64,000 bases of DNA, from NCBI GenBank assembly GCA_016712405.1, contig JADJRD010000014.1, positions 248,001-312,000 of the forward strand, read 5' to 3'. The position numbers and the translations under genes were made by a program. The stretch comes from Cellvibrio sp. (lineage in GTDB: Bacteria; Pseudomonadota; Gammaproteobacteria; Pseudomonadales; Cellvibrionaceae). The notes under the pieces were generated by a model. The model searched no databases and was not told the origin of the DNA. It worked only from the letters and a program-made list of their open reading frames with translations. Below are positions 28,205 to 36,764 of the stretch, one piece after another (the first letter of the stretch is position 1; every line of letters starts with the position of its first letter).

Positions 28205-29707
28205 ATGTCTGAATCTTTAACGATTGTGATTGTGGGTGGCGGAACGGCTGGCTGGATGGCTGCAGCTGCTTTAGTGAGTGTTGCTACGGATAAGGTTTGC
28301 GATGTCAAACTAATTGAATCCGATCAGATTGGTAGTGTTGGGGTGGGGGAAGCTACCTTGCCACAAATGAAAGATTTTAATGACTCTATTGGTATTAACG
28401 AAGCGGATATGATGGCGAAAACCAATGCCACTTTTAAGTTGGGTATTGAGTTTGTTGATTGGGGGAAAAAAGGAAATTCTTATATTCATCCGTTCGGAAA
28501 ATTTGGCGATCCTGTTTCGGGAGTTGATTTCCATCAGCTATGGGGTAAGTACAAAAAAATGGGGGGTGTCAAATCGATAGAAGCCTATTCATATGCTGTG
28601 CAAGCATGTCGAATGAATCGATGCGACTTCCCGGTTGACGATCAGGCTGAAATCAATTCTACCTACGCTTATGCTTATCATTTTGATGCGGGGCTCTATG
28701 CGCAGTATTTGCGTAAGTTTGCTGAAGAAAGAGGTTTGCAGAGAACAGAAGGAAAAATTGTAGAAGTAAAACAAGATTCTGAATCTGGTTATGTAAAATC
28801 CTTGCTGCTTGAATCAGGAGAAGAAATCACAGGGGATTATTTTATTGATTGCAGTGGTTTTCAGTCACTCTTGCTGGGTAAAACCCTCAAAGCAGAATGG
28901 GAGGATTGGTCGCCTTGGTTGGTTTGCAACCGCGCAGTTGCGGTGCAGTCTGAAAGGTCAGGCGACTTTCCGCCCTATACACGGTCTATTGCAAAAGCGA
29001 ATGGTTGGCAATGGAGAATTCCTTTGCAAAGCAGAACAGGGAACGGGCTGATTTATTCCAATCATTACCTTAGTGATGATGAAGCAACCAATAATTTGTT
29101 GCGAGATTTAGATGCGCCTGCCGTTAAAGATCCAAAGATTATTCGGTTTTCGGCAGGGCGATTTAAAAAATCTTGGCAAAAAAATTGTGTGGCAATAGGG
29201 CTGGCAAGTGGGTTCTTGGAGCCGTTGGAGTCGACCAGTATTTACTTAATACAGGTTGCTGTAACTAACTTTCTAAAATTGTTCCCCAATAAAACATTCA
29301 GTTCAGCATTGAGTAATGAATTTAATCGGTTGACTGATATAGAGTATGGGCGAGTCAGGGATTTTTTAATTCTTCACTACAAATTAAATGAGCGAGATGA
29401 CGGCGAGTTGTGGCGGTATTGTCGCCAGATGTCAGTGCCGGATAGTTTGCAAATGAAAATGAAAGCTTTTAAGGAGAGAGGTTATATAGATAGTTATAAG
29501 TATGGATTATTCGCACCGCCAAGTTGGATTTCAGTCTTTATTGGTCAAGGCTTATACCAAGAAGGTTTCGATCCTTATATTTCGAATCTGCCCGACGGGC
29601 AAATAAAAACCAAATTGGACGAATTGGAAGTCATGATTCAGCGTAGAGTTGAACTGATGCCGCAGCATGCAGAGTTTGTGGCTGATTACTGCCCATCAAA
29701 AATGTGA
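28205..29707 (+). CDS. flavin-dependent tryptophan-halogenase family protein (copy 1, complete motifs)
   Basis: 500 residues from ATG 28205 behind GGAAAG. It has the FAD-binding GGGTAGWMAA near the start, NATFKLGIEF with the Lys that in PrnA/RebH carries hypohalous acid chemistry, and GWQWRIPLQ, the W-x-W-x-I-P signature. GLASGFLEPLESTSIYL near the C-terminus is also conserved. Family enzymes chlorinate or brominate tryptophan or other indoles and need a flavin reductase partner, which is not in this window. Members beside TonB receptors have no proven substrate, so a role in processing the imported compound is inference. Confidence 0.9.
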   Translation: MSESLTIVIVGGGTAGWMAAAALVSVATDKVCDVKLIESDQIGSVGVGEATLPQMKDFNDSIGINEADMMAKTNATFKLGIEFVDWGKKGNSYIHPFGKFGDPVSGVDFHQLWGKYKKMGGVKSIEAYSYAVQACRMNRCDFPVDDQAEINSTYAYAYHFDAGLYAQYLRKFAEERGLQRTEGKIVEVKQDSESGYVKSLLLESGEEITGDYFIDCSGFQSLLLGKTLKAEWEDWSPWLVCNRAVAVQSERSGDFPPYTRSIAKANGWQWRIPLQSRTGNGLIYSNHYLSDDEATNNLLRDLDAPAVKDPKIIRFSAGRFKKSWQKNCVAIGLASGFLEPLESTSIYLIQVAVTNFLKLFPNKTFSSALSNEFNRLTDIEYGRVRDFLILHYKLNERDDGELWRYCRQMSVPDSLQMKMKAFKERGYIDSYKYGLFAPPSWISVFIGQGLYQEGFDPYISNLPDGQIKTKLDELEVMIQRRVELMPQHAEFVADYCPSKM

Positions 29708-29721
29708 GGTTGAAATATTAA

Positions 29722-31245
29722 ATGGATAAGCCAATCAAAAAAGTTGCTGTGGTGGGTCGTGATGCGGACGCATGGCTAGCAGCACTAATTTTACGTTTAA
29801 GTTTTTTGAAAGCGGAAAATCCAATTGAAATTGTGTTAATTGAGTTGCCCTCAAAATTGCACCCTCATGAGTTTTATTCTGTTCTGCCTAGTCATCAAGT
29901 GTTGCATAAGGTCATGGGTCTACGAGAATCAGTAGTGTTTAAAACTGCTGGGCAGTGTAGTTTGGGGCAGCGATTTTTTAATTGGAGTGGAGAGTCAACA
30001 TCATTTTTTCATGGATATGACACGCATGGTGTGCCTGTGAATAATATTGAATTTCTTCACTATTGGGTGAAGGCTCGCAAACATATGCAGCTCGAGCTCC
30101 CTCTTGAAGATTTTTCGTTTGTCGTTGAGGCTGCCAAGCAAGGAAAATTTCCCTCTCTTAGCGACTCTGCGGCTCAGGTTTCAAATGCGACCTATGGATA
30201 TCATTTGAATGCCCTGCCCTATATAAGTGCTATAGCAAAAGAAGCGATAGGCTTAGGGGTGGTGCACAAGATTGGCGAGCTCAAATCACTCGATCAAATT
30301 GATGGAAATATCAGCTGCCTACATTTGTCTGATGGTAGTCAGGTTCAAGCTGATCTGTATATAGATGCATCGGGTGAAGATGCAATATTGATATCACAAT
30401 TGGAAGCTGCTGATAATTTTGAATCTTGGGGTCAGTGGTTACCATGTGATAAAAAAATAACAGCATCTTTACCTCCGCTGTCACCAATGCCTGGGTTTGC
30501 GCAAATAGTCGCTTTTCAACAGGGATGGATAGGCTATTTCCCTTTGTTGAATAGAACAGCCTTAACGGCAATTTATTCATCTGAATATGCAACTGCTGAG
30601 CAGATAATTAATAAAGTAAATAAAGTATCAAAAGCCAGTCTAAAAGCTGAATCGGTCGTTCAGTCAACAATAAAGACGGGCGCTAGAAAAAAATCCTGGA
30701 TAGGCAACTGCGTTGCGATTGGGGAATCGGCTGCGAGCATTGAGCCATTAGATGCCACTCAATTGCATATATTACATTTATCGATGCTTTTCTTGCGTAG
30801 GCTATTTCCAAATTCAGGTGATTTAAAACTGGAAGCAGATTTATATAATGAAAAAATGCAATCGCATTTGACTAATATCAGGGATTTTTTGGTGGCACAC
30901 TATAAATTGAATCAGCGTCATGGCGAGCCTTTATGGGATGCTCAACGCAATATGCAAATACCACAAAGCTTGGAGGAAAAAATTTCGTTATTTTCTTCTC
31001 GGGGTATGGTTGCAATGTGTGAGGATGAAACTTTTTTGGAAGAGAACTGGGCATCAATTTTAATTGGACATGGCATAATGCCTGAAACCTATGATCCTTT
31101 AGTGGAAAAGGTTTCTCGTCCTGATCAAGTTAAACATTTCCAAAAAATATTGCAGTATATAGCAGCAGAGGTTGCAGCTATGCCCAGTATGCAGTCGCAT
31201 ATAGAAATCAATACAGAATCCTCTAAATCTTCAATATTTTCATGA
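29722..31245 (+). CDS. degenerate tryptophan-halogenase-like protein (copy 2, motifs lost)
   Basis: 507 residues, same fold by alignment with its neighbours (IEPLDATQLHILHL matches LEPLESTSIYLIQV; VAHYKLNQRHGEPLWD matches LHYKLNERDDGELWR). But the FAD motif is VVGRDADAWLAALIL instead of GGGTAGWMAAAAL, the catalytic Lys of TFKLG is replaced (GQCSLGQRFFNW), and W-x-W-x-I-P is GWIGYFPLL. The frame is intact over its whole length, so it is maintained, yet it should not halogenate. It may be a partner or scaffold subunit. It starts 14 bp after copy 1 and overlaps copy 3 by ATGA. Confidence 0.85.
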   Translation: MDKPIKKVAVVGRDADAWLAALILRLSFLKAENPIEIVLIELPSKLHPHEFYSVLPSHQVLHKVMGLRESVVFKTAGQCSLGQRFFNWSGESTSFFHGYDTHGVPVNNIEFLHYWVKARKHMQLELPLEDFSFVVEAAKQGKFPSLSDSAAQVSNATYGYHLNALPYISAIAKEAIGLGVVHKIGELKSLDQIDGNISCLHLSDGSQVQADLYIDASGEDAILISQLEAADNFESWGQWLPCDKKITASLPPLSPMPGFAQIVAFQQGWIGYFPLLNRTALTAIYSSEYATAEQIINKVNKVSKASLKAESVVQSTIKTGARKKSWIGNCVAIGESAASIEPLDATQLHILHLSMLFLRRLFPNSGDLKLEADLYNEKMQSHLTNIRDFLVAHYKLNQRHGEPLWDAQRNMQIPQSLEEKISLFSSRGMVAMCEDETFLEENWASILIGHGIMPETYDPLVEKVSRPDQVKHFQKILQYIAAEVAAMPSMQSHIEINTESSKSSIFS

Positions 31246-32771
31246 TTATGAATCAGCGAATAAAAAATATAATTATCGTGGGTGGCGGTACCGCTGGGTG
31301 GATGACTGCTGCGGCATTGTCAAAAACCATAGGCTGTCGTTCGTGCAAGATTACACTGGTGGAGTCGGAGCAAATAGGAACTGTGGGTGTTGGTGAAGCT
31401 ACGCTTCCATTGATAAATTTATTTAATAAAAATGTATTGGGGTTGGATGAAAATGAGTTTGTACGAGAAACCAATGCAACCTTTAAATTAGGAATAGAGT
31501 TTGCTGATTGGCGCAAGGTGGGGCATAGCTATTTTCATCCATTTGGCCATATTGGCGTTGACATGGATGGAATTAGTTTTATGCACTACTGGTTGCGTTG
31601 GTATAAGGCAGGTGGTGGTCTTGATTTCTCCAGGTTTAATGCCGAAACCGAAGCTGCACGTTCCCTAAAGTTTATGCGAACAACTAATGAGCCTGGCCCT
31701 AAAGTTATGCCAGACATCTATTATGCATTTCATTTTGACGCGTCACTCTATGCAGCTTACTTACGTAGGTATGCTGAAAAATTGGGCGTCAGTCGAATAG
31801 AGGGTATGATTGAGTCGGTAAATCAACATCCAGATAATGGTTATATTTCCTCTCTAGTGTTAAAAAATGGTGAAACAATTGAGGGCGATTTCTTTATTGA
31901 TTGCTCGGGGTTTAAGGGGATATTAATCGAGCAGGTTTATCAGGCCGGATATTATGACTGGAGTCATTGGTTGCCGGTGAATCGCGCAGCAGCCGTGCCA
32001 TGTGAGTCAGCGGGTGAGCTATTGCCCTTTACCAGATCAACTGCTCGAGAGTCGGGCTGGCAGTGGCGTATTCCGCTTCAGCACCGCATTGGAAATGGTT
32101 ATGTGTTTTGTGATCAATACATCAGTGAAGATGAGGCCGCAGATAAACTTTTATCTCGGTTAGATGGTAGAGCTTTAGATAAACCAAAAAGTTTACGGTT
32201 TGTAACAGGCGTTAGAAAAAAAGCTGGATAAAAAATTGCGTGACACTAGGTTTGGCTAATGGGTTTCTTGAGCCCTTGGAGTCGACCAGTATTCATCTTG
32301 TGCAAGTAGGCATTTCTAAAATTTTGACCATGTTTCCTCGTGATGGGTTTAATGAGCGAATGATTAAACGTTATAACGATGAGATGTACTTGGAATACGA
32401 GGGCGTTAAAGATTTTTTAATTGCGCATTACAAGGTGACAGAGCGAGAAGATACTGATTTCTGGCGTTATGTAAAAAACATGTCGATTCCTGAGTCGCTA
32501 GAGGAAAAATTAGAAATTTTTTAAGCTGCGCGGTGAGGTTATGCCTCGCACAAGCGAATTATTTAAAGAGGATAGTTGGTTTGCTGTGTTGTTTGGTCAG
32601 GGATTAATGCCTCAAGGCTACCACCCTGTTGCCGATACTATTTCAGATGAAGATCTCAAAGCGCGCTTGATGAGAGTTCGCACAGCGGTTCAGAATCGAA
32701 TAACATCAATGCCCAAACATGCTGATTTTATTAGACAAAATTGCGCATCCATGATGAGTAAAATGAAATAA
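31242..32771 (+). pseudogene. flavin-dependent tryptophan-halogenase family protein (copy 3), two frameshifts
   Basis: Start ATG 31242 overlaps the copy 2 stop. All family motifs are present: GGGTAGWMTAAAL, NATFKLGIEFADW with the catalytic Lys, and SGWQWRIPLQH. An A is missing in the run at ~32213-32219 (repaired RKKSWIKNCVTLGLANG, as in copy 1) and a T is extra at ~32517-32522 (repaired LEIFKLRGEVMPRTSELF). The repaired enzyme has ~509 residues and ends at 32771. Both breaks are in homopolymers, so the gene is probably functional in the organism. Confidence 0.85.
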
Positions 32772-32792
32772 GAAAAGCTCCGCGCCATAAAC

Positions 32793-33800
32793 TTAAGTTC
32801 GACTAAGAGCTTTTGCTAATGCCAAACGCATTTTCTTTATCATGGCAATGGGTTTGGTTCTGCTTAGGATGCCCAGTCGTTCTTCTGGTAAATGTTCACC
32901 AGGGTCACCATTTTTGTGGAAAACGTAGTGGTCGAACATGTGTTTCCAATGTTCTCGATAATGCGGTGGTAAAAAGCGAATGGTCATCATTGCGTGATAA
33001 AGTGCATTTCGAGGGTCGATACGTTCTTCCTCTGGCTCTCCCCACCAGTAATTAATGAGTACGTTCAGCTCGTCTAAAGCTTGAACGTTGTGCCACCACA
33101 AATAAGGAATATAGATGGCATCTCCTGGCTCCAAGACTGCTTGCTGCGCAGCGTTAAGCGCATGTTGAAAATTTGGATATTTTTCAAAGTCGGGATTTTC
33201 AAGATCCACCATGCTAATCGTGGCGCCTGCAGGAGTTAGTTCGAGTGGGCCGATGTAGAGATTGGCAATTTGTTCGGGTGGAAACAAAGTGAATTTTCGT
33301 TTGCCTGCAACGCAGCATGCAATATTTTCTGCGGCATCATAATGCGCAGCCACAATTGCCTTGCCGCCAATCCAAATTCTGGGCGAAATGGCGTCGGGCA
33401 ATAAATGCAATTTATTTTCCAGTTGTAAGCCAGGAAGGTATTGTGAAATGACAACGGATTGCATGGCCAATAAAGGGGCGGGGTCATCTTTCGCGTGTTC
33501 AATAATATAATCCAGTGATGGGCCAAGTTTGCTTTGGCCCATTCTGGAATTTAAACCACTCAAATCTGAATTATAAAAAATTCTACCTTTAATGGATGCG
33601 GGCCCGGTCATGGTGTCCAAGTTAAGGCCGCGATCAAAGCGCTTCAAATAATCACAAAATGCAAGATTGCTTTTTTTCGCTGCTTGCACCATAGGCCAGT
33701 CATTCACGAGGCCTCGTATAACAACAGGTTGTGAGCTCCGAACAATTTCATTACGAAAATGTTCGGAGGTAATGCTGGAAACTTCTTTGATAGTGTTCAT
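32793..33800 (-). CDS. cupin_8 / JmjC-like protein (putative Fe(II), 2-oxoglutarate-type oxygenase)
   Basis: About 335 residues. It begins TSEHFRNEIVRSSQPVVIRG, the entry of the cupin_8 family, and has the metal-site AAHYDAAENIACCVAG (H-x-D) and the distal His in AIYIPYLWWHNV. C-terminal residues are basic. I prefer the start at 33800; ATGs at 33812 and 33863 are in frame but less conserved, and an S9-peptidase remnant ends at 33856. Such genes accompany TonB receptor-halogenase loci in Caulobacter and Xanthomonas. It converges on the third halogenase gene with 21 bp between stops. Confidence 0.85.
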   Translation of the reverse strand: MNTIKEVSSITSEHFRNEIVRSSQPVVIRGLVNDWPMVQAAKKSNLAFCDYLKRFDRGLNLDTMTGPASIKGRIFYNSDLSGLNSRMGQSKLGPSLDYIIEHAKDDPAPLLAMQSVVISQYLPGLQLENKLHLLPDAISPRIWIGGKAIVAAHYDAAENIACCVAGKRKFTLFPPEQIANLYIGPLELTPAGATISMVDLENPDFEKYPNFQHALNAAQQAVLEPGDAIYIPYLWWHNVQALDELNVLINYWWGEPEEERIDPRNALYHAMMTIRFLPPHYREHWKHMFDHYVFHKNGDPGEHLPEERLGILSRTKPIAMIKKMRLALAKALSRT

Positions 33801-33855
33801 AGAAAATATCATGTGATTATTCTGGGGGTGTGTAGGTAAGCATTTATCCAAAAAC

Positions 33856-33975
33856 CTATTCATTGCGGAGAAAGTGGTCTTCTGCAGGCAATGATAAAAA
33901 CTCGACTTGTTTTCCTGCCTTTAATAAATTGTCCCGCATTTGCAGGCTGTGTGTAATATCAACTCTTCGGCTCCA
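33856..33975 (-). pseudogene. C-terminal fragment of an S9 (prolyl oligopeptidase) peptidase
   Basis: The minus strand reads RRVDITHSLQMRDNLLKAGK, then QVEFLSLPAEDHFLRNE and a TAG at 33856-33858. This is the tail of S9 hydrolases, with catalytic His in EDHF. Upstream the frame stops at 33978 and the expected HG-x-x-D is only partly visible in another frame, so the rest of the gene is gone. It lies 55 bp before the cupin_8 gene and on the same strand. Confidence 0.8.
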
Positions 33976-34229
33976 TCAGATCTTATTTATGTTGTTATCC
34001 ACAAGTGGGTCGTTTGTGTTCTCGATAGTGGGTGATTGTATATCAGGCATTGGATTGCTGTGAATACTGAGGTAATCAGTTCCTCGATTGGGGTCTGGTT
34101 TTTGTGCGAATGTCGTATGCCCACAAAATTGATCATCTGCCAACACTCGAACAACATCCAATTTCGCCTGACCCACCTGCCAAAATTCCATTTTACTGCT
34201 ATACCTAACCAAGGACTGGCGGAGGGTGT
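33976..34229. other. 254-bp gap, no gene recognised
   Basis: Lies between the peptidase fragment and the MCP-like gene. An 87-codon minus-strand frame (33976-34239) has no family resemblance and overlaps the ribosome site of the next gene, so it is not called. The leader and promoter of the MCP-like gene must lie here. Confidence 0.4.
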
Positions 34230-34820
34230 ATGGCGGCAATGAATGATTTGATGCGCATAGTGCGGATTAACGAAAATATCAAAACGGTTGTGACGCAGGC
34301 GCGGCGCATTAATTTGCTGGCGCTCAATGCTATTTTGTTATCCAGAAGAGCGGGAAAGTTGGCATTGGGGTTTGGGGTGATATCGGATGAGTTGCGCACA
34401 TTCAGCAAGGATTTGACCACGACAATGCGGGTGTTGATGACTCTTTCTTATGGCTCGGTAGCAATTGTCAGCCAATTTCAGCGCTATAGCCACGTTAACT
34501 ACATACTGCAAACCACAGAAAAAGCATCACACCATCAATTGGTGCGGCAGCGTTTGGCTTTTTCAAATAAAAAATTAGCAGAATTGGAGACGGGATTAAA
34601 TAAAGTGTATCAAGATTTGGCGCGCTACATCGATGATGCGGAAACAGCGGGTCGATTCGGTAGCGTGATTGCTCGATCACTCAAAATTGAAGCGACTTAT
34701 GGCGGTGGTTTTCATCAAATTCTTGCGCAAATTGCTACGGAGTTTAGTTACTACATAGATTCAATTCCGGGAATTTTGCAGCAGATACAAGGCTATTTAA
34801 AACGGAATTCTTTACGGTGA
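34230..34820 (+). CDS. short cytoplasmic MCP-like protein (signalling tip only)
   Basis: 196 residues, ATG behind GGAGGG. No signal peptide or membrane helix. The segment ARRINLLALNAILLSRRAGK and GFGVISDELRTFSKDL matches the hairpin tip of methyl-accepting chemotaxis proteins (QTNLLALNAAIEAARAGE; GFAVVADEVR), but the acidic glutamates flanking the tip are changed to Arg or Leu, and the long methylation helices are absent. The C-terminal half is helical and unassigned. It lies 11 bp before an ODP-type di-iron protein, and in such pairs the MCP-like partner relays the oxygen or iron signal to CheA. It may also be a pure adaptor. Confidence 0.75.
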   Translation: MAAMNDLMRIVRINENIKTVVTQARRINLLALNAILLSRRAGKLALGFGVISDELRTFSKDLTTTMRVLMTLSYGSVAIVSQFQRYSHVNYILQTTEKASHHQLVRQRLAFSNKKLAELETGLNKVYQDLARYIDDAETAGRFGSVIARSLKIEATYGGGFHQILAQIATEFSYYIDSIPGILQQIQGYLKRNSLR

Positions 34821-34831
34821 GATAGAATGCT

Positions 34832-35575
34832 ATGAAGCGTGCATTTACAATTTATCAAAACGGTGAACATATTTGGCGTGTCATTGCGCGTGATCCCGAG
34901 AGGCCAGATTTTTTAATCGACACCAACGAATATCTAATCAGTTACAAAGAAAAATCTATATTAACTGATCCAGGTGGAATTGAAATTTTCCCATCGGTAT
35001 TTGCGGCAATTTCAGCGGCGGCAAACCCTGAAAATATTTCTGCCTTATTTGCTTCCCATCAAGATCCTGACATTATTTCTTCCTTGTCCCTTTGGTTGGA
35101 ATTTAATCCAGACTTGCCTTGTTATGTGCCTTGGCTATGGGCAGGGTTTATTCCGCATTTTGGTGGGAATAAAAACACCTTCATCCCCATTCCTGATGAA
35201 GGTATGCCAATAAATTTAAATGGGTTGGAGTTGCGTGCAATTCCTGCGCACTATTTGCACTCATCGGGTAATTTAAATTTGTATGATGCGACTGCAAAAA
35301 TTTTATTTTCAGGCGATATTGGCGCTGCTTTACTACCAGCTGACGACACACAAATGTTTGTGCAAGATTTTGATAAGGTGATTAAACACGCTGAAGGTTT
35401 TCATCGTCGCTGGATGGGATCGGAACCCGCGAAACGTGATTGGTGTGAGCGTGTCAGTAAATTGGATATCGATATGATGTGCCCACAACATGGTGCCATC
35501 TTTCAAGGTGCTGATGTGCAGCGATTTATTCATTGGTTTGATGAATTGAAAATTGGCGTTATGAAAAAGGGGTGA
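34832..35575 (+). CDS. ODP-type oxygen-binding di-iron protein (metallo-beta-lactamase fold)
   Basis: 247 residues. The metallo-beta-lactamase metal ligands are altered in the manner of oxygen-binding di-iron proteins of chemotaxis: ASHQDPDIISSLSLW (H-x-D-x-D in place of H-x-E-x-D-H), AIPAHYLHSSGNLNLYD (His), LFSGDIGAA (Asp) and MMCPQHGAIFQG (last His). No flavodoxin domain follows, so it is not an FprA-type reductase. The studied relative (spirochaete ODP) senses O2 and Fe(II) and acts through CheA. Adjacent to the MCP-like gene with the same direction, so likely one operon. Confidence 0.82.
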   Translation: MKRAFTIYQNGEHIWRVIARDPERPDFLIDTNEYLISYKEKSILTDPGGIEIFPSVFAAISAAANPENISALFASHQDPDIISSLSLWLEFNPDLPCYVPWLWAGFIPHFGGNKNTFIPIPDEGMPINLNGLELRAIPAHYLHSSGNLNLYDATAKILFSGDIGAALLPADDTQMFVQDFDKVIKHAEGFHRRWMGSEPAKRDWCERVSKLDIDMMCPQHGAIFQGADVQRFIHWFDELKIGVMKKG

Positions 35576-35674
35576 ATCACTGCCACACCTACCTGCTACT
35601 AGAAAATACTTGAAATTATAAAGAGAGGGAATATATAGTCGGTTTTGTCAGCAGCTTCTTATGCTTAAAATTAA

Positions 35675-36088
35675 ATGAAAATTATCGTAATTTTTGGAAT
35701 CGTAATGATGTTAATTTCGGCTTTTTCATTTTGGAATCATCGCCGTATGCGATCTATAGCTTTAAATCGCAAAAACTCAACTATTTGCGCTTATGCAAAG
35801 TCGTTTGATTATCGCAACGTAGATACCAAAATAATGAGAGAGGTCTATAACCACGTCCAGGCATGGGCAGGAAAATATGAAGGCGCAAACTTTCCTGTTG
35901 AGGCCAATGACTGTTTTAATGAAATATACAAAATGGATCTGGAAGATCTTGATGATATATATTTTGAAATTGCAGAAAAACTTGGCATAAGTACTGACAA
36001 CCCTGAATCTAATCCATATTGGAATCAGGTAACTACAGTAAAAAACTTGGTTCTATTTTTACATAACCAGCCAAAATTAAAATCTTAA
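35675..36088 (+). CDS. hypothetical single-pass membrane protein
   Basis: 137 residues. One N-terminal hydrophobic helix (IIVIFGIVMMLISAFSFW) followed by Arg (HHRRMRS) indicates a cytoplasm-in anchor. The remainder is soluble and acidic (DLEDLDDIYFEIAEKLGIS). I recognise no family. There is a 99-bp gap after the ODP gene and no strong ribosome site; the gene may be separate. A hairpin downstream (36156-36188) could end its transcript. Confidence 0.55.
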   Translation: MKIIVIFGIVMMLISAFSFWNHRRMRSIALNRKNSTICAYAKSFDYRNVDTKIMREVYNHVQAWAGKYEGANFPVEANDCFNEIYKMDLEDLDDIYFEIAEKLGISTDNPESNPYWNQVTTVKNLVLFLHNQPKLKS

Positions 36089-36155
36089 CAAGGCATTGCA
36101 GTGCTCATCGAAAATGGATTGGTCTTTATCAGAAATATGGTTTTAAGTCGTTTCA

Positions 36156-36188
36156 GCCTGATCATCTCTCCTGCCGCTGCGATCAGGC
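36156..36188. terminator. hairpin between the membrane-protein gene and ridA
   Basis: GCCTGATC / GATCAGGC, 17-base loop, located between converging genes. The long loop makes it a moderate candidate. Confidence 0.45.
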
Positions 36189-36208
36189 CTTTGAACTTTA
36201 TTTTAAAA

Positions 36209-36592
36209 CTAAATCACCATCACCCCATCCGCTTCAATTAATGAATTTCTCGGCAATTGATTAATCCCGATTGCGGCGCGGGCGGGGTAAGGTTGTTGAA
36301 AGTATTGGCTCATGACTTCGTTGACGATTGGGAAATTGGCCAGGTCGGTTAAATAAATATTGAGTTTCACAATCTGTTGTAAATCACCGTCAGCGGCCAA
36401 ACAAACTGCGCGTAAATTTTTAAATACTTGATGGGCTTGTGCGGCGAAATCGCCTTCTACCAATACCATGGTTTTGGGGTCGAGTGGAATTTGACCTGAT
36501 AAGTAAACGGTGTTGTTCACTTTAATGGCTTGTGAATAAGTGCCGATGGCGGCGGGGGCGTTGTCACTGTGTATTACTGCTTTGTTGGTCAT
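36209..36592 (-). CDS. ridA: reactive intermediate deaminase RidA (YjgF/YER057c/UK114)
   Basis: 127 residues with the family signature: IGTYSQAIKVNNTVYLSGQIPLD at the start, and the C-terminal YPARAAIGINQLPRNSLIE with the catalytic Arg in PARAAIG. RidA hydrolyses enamine/imine by-products of PLP enzymes (for example from threonine dehydratase). It is downstream of spoT on the same strand, its usual gammaproteobacterial place, with an inverted repeat between the two. Confidence 0.95.
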   Translation of the reverse strand: MTNKAVIHSDNAPAAIGTYSQAIKVNNTVYLSGQIPLDPKTMVLVEGDFAAQAHQVFKNLRAVCLAADGDLQQIVKLNIYLTDLANFPIVNEVMSQYFQQPYPARAAIGINQLPRNSLIEADGVMVI

Positions 36593-36642
36593 TTGATTAC
36601 TCCTGATTTAAAAATAAAAATTAAAAAAATTTTCACTTCATC

Positions 36643-36753
36643 CCGGCCTTCCCCTTAGCAAGGGGAAGGAGTTAGTCCCTTCCCCTCGGTAACCGTTCCT
36701 GCGTTACTCTACCTCCTGCATCCATGCAGTCGTTGCTAAGGGGGGAGGCCAGG
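36643..36753. repeat. ~110-bp inverted-repeat element between spoT and ridA
   Basis: Outer arms GGCCTTCCCCTTAGCAA and TTGCTAAGGGGGGAGGCC are reverse complements with one gap. The left arm is itself a hairpin (CCTTCCCCTT / AAGGGGAAGG). It resembles small non-autonomous repeats scattered in gammaproteobacterial genomes. Confidence 0.75.
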
Positions 36754-36764
36754 AGGGGGGTGAG

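Noticed and set aside
32773..32814. Terminator between halogenase 3 and the cupin_8 gene
   Set aside because: AAAAGCTC/GAGCTTTT arms exist, but the 26-base loop and overlap with the cupin_8 stop make it weak.
33976..34239. 87-codon minus-strand frame upstream of the MCP-like gene
   Set aside because: No family resemblance, no ribosome site, and it covers the Shine-Dalgarno and start of the plus-strand gene.
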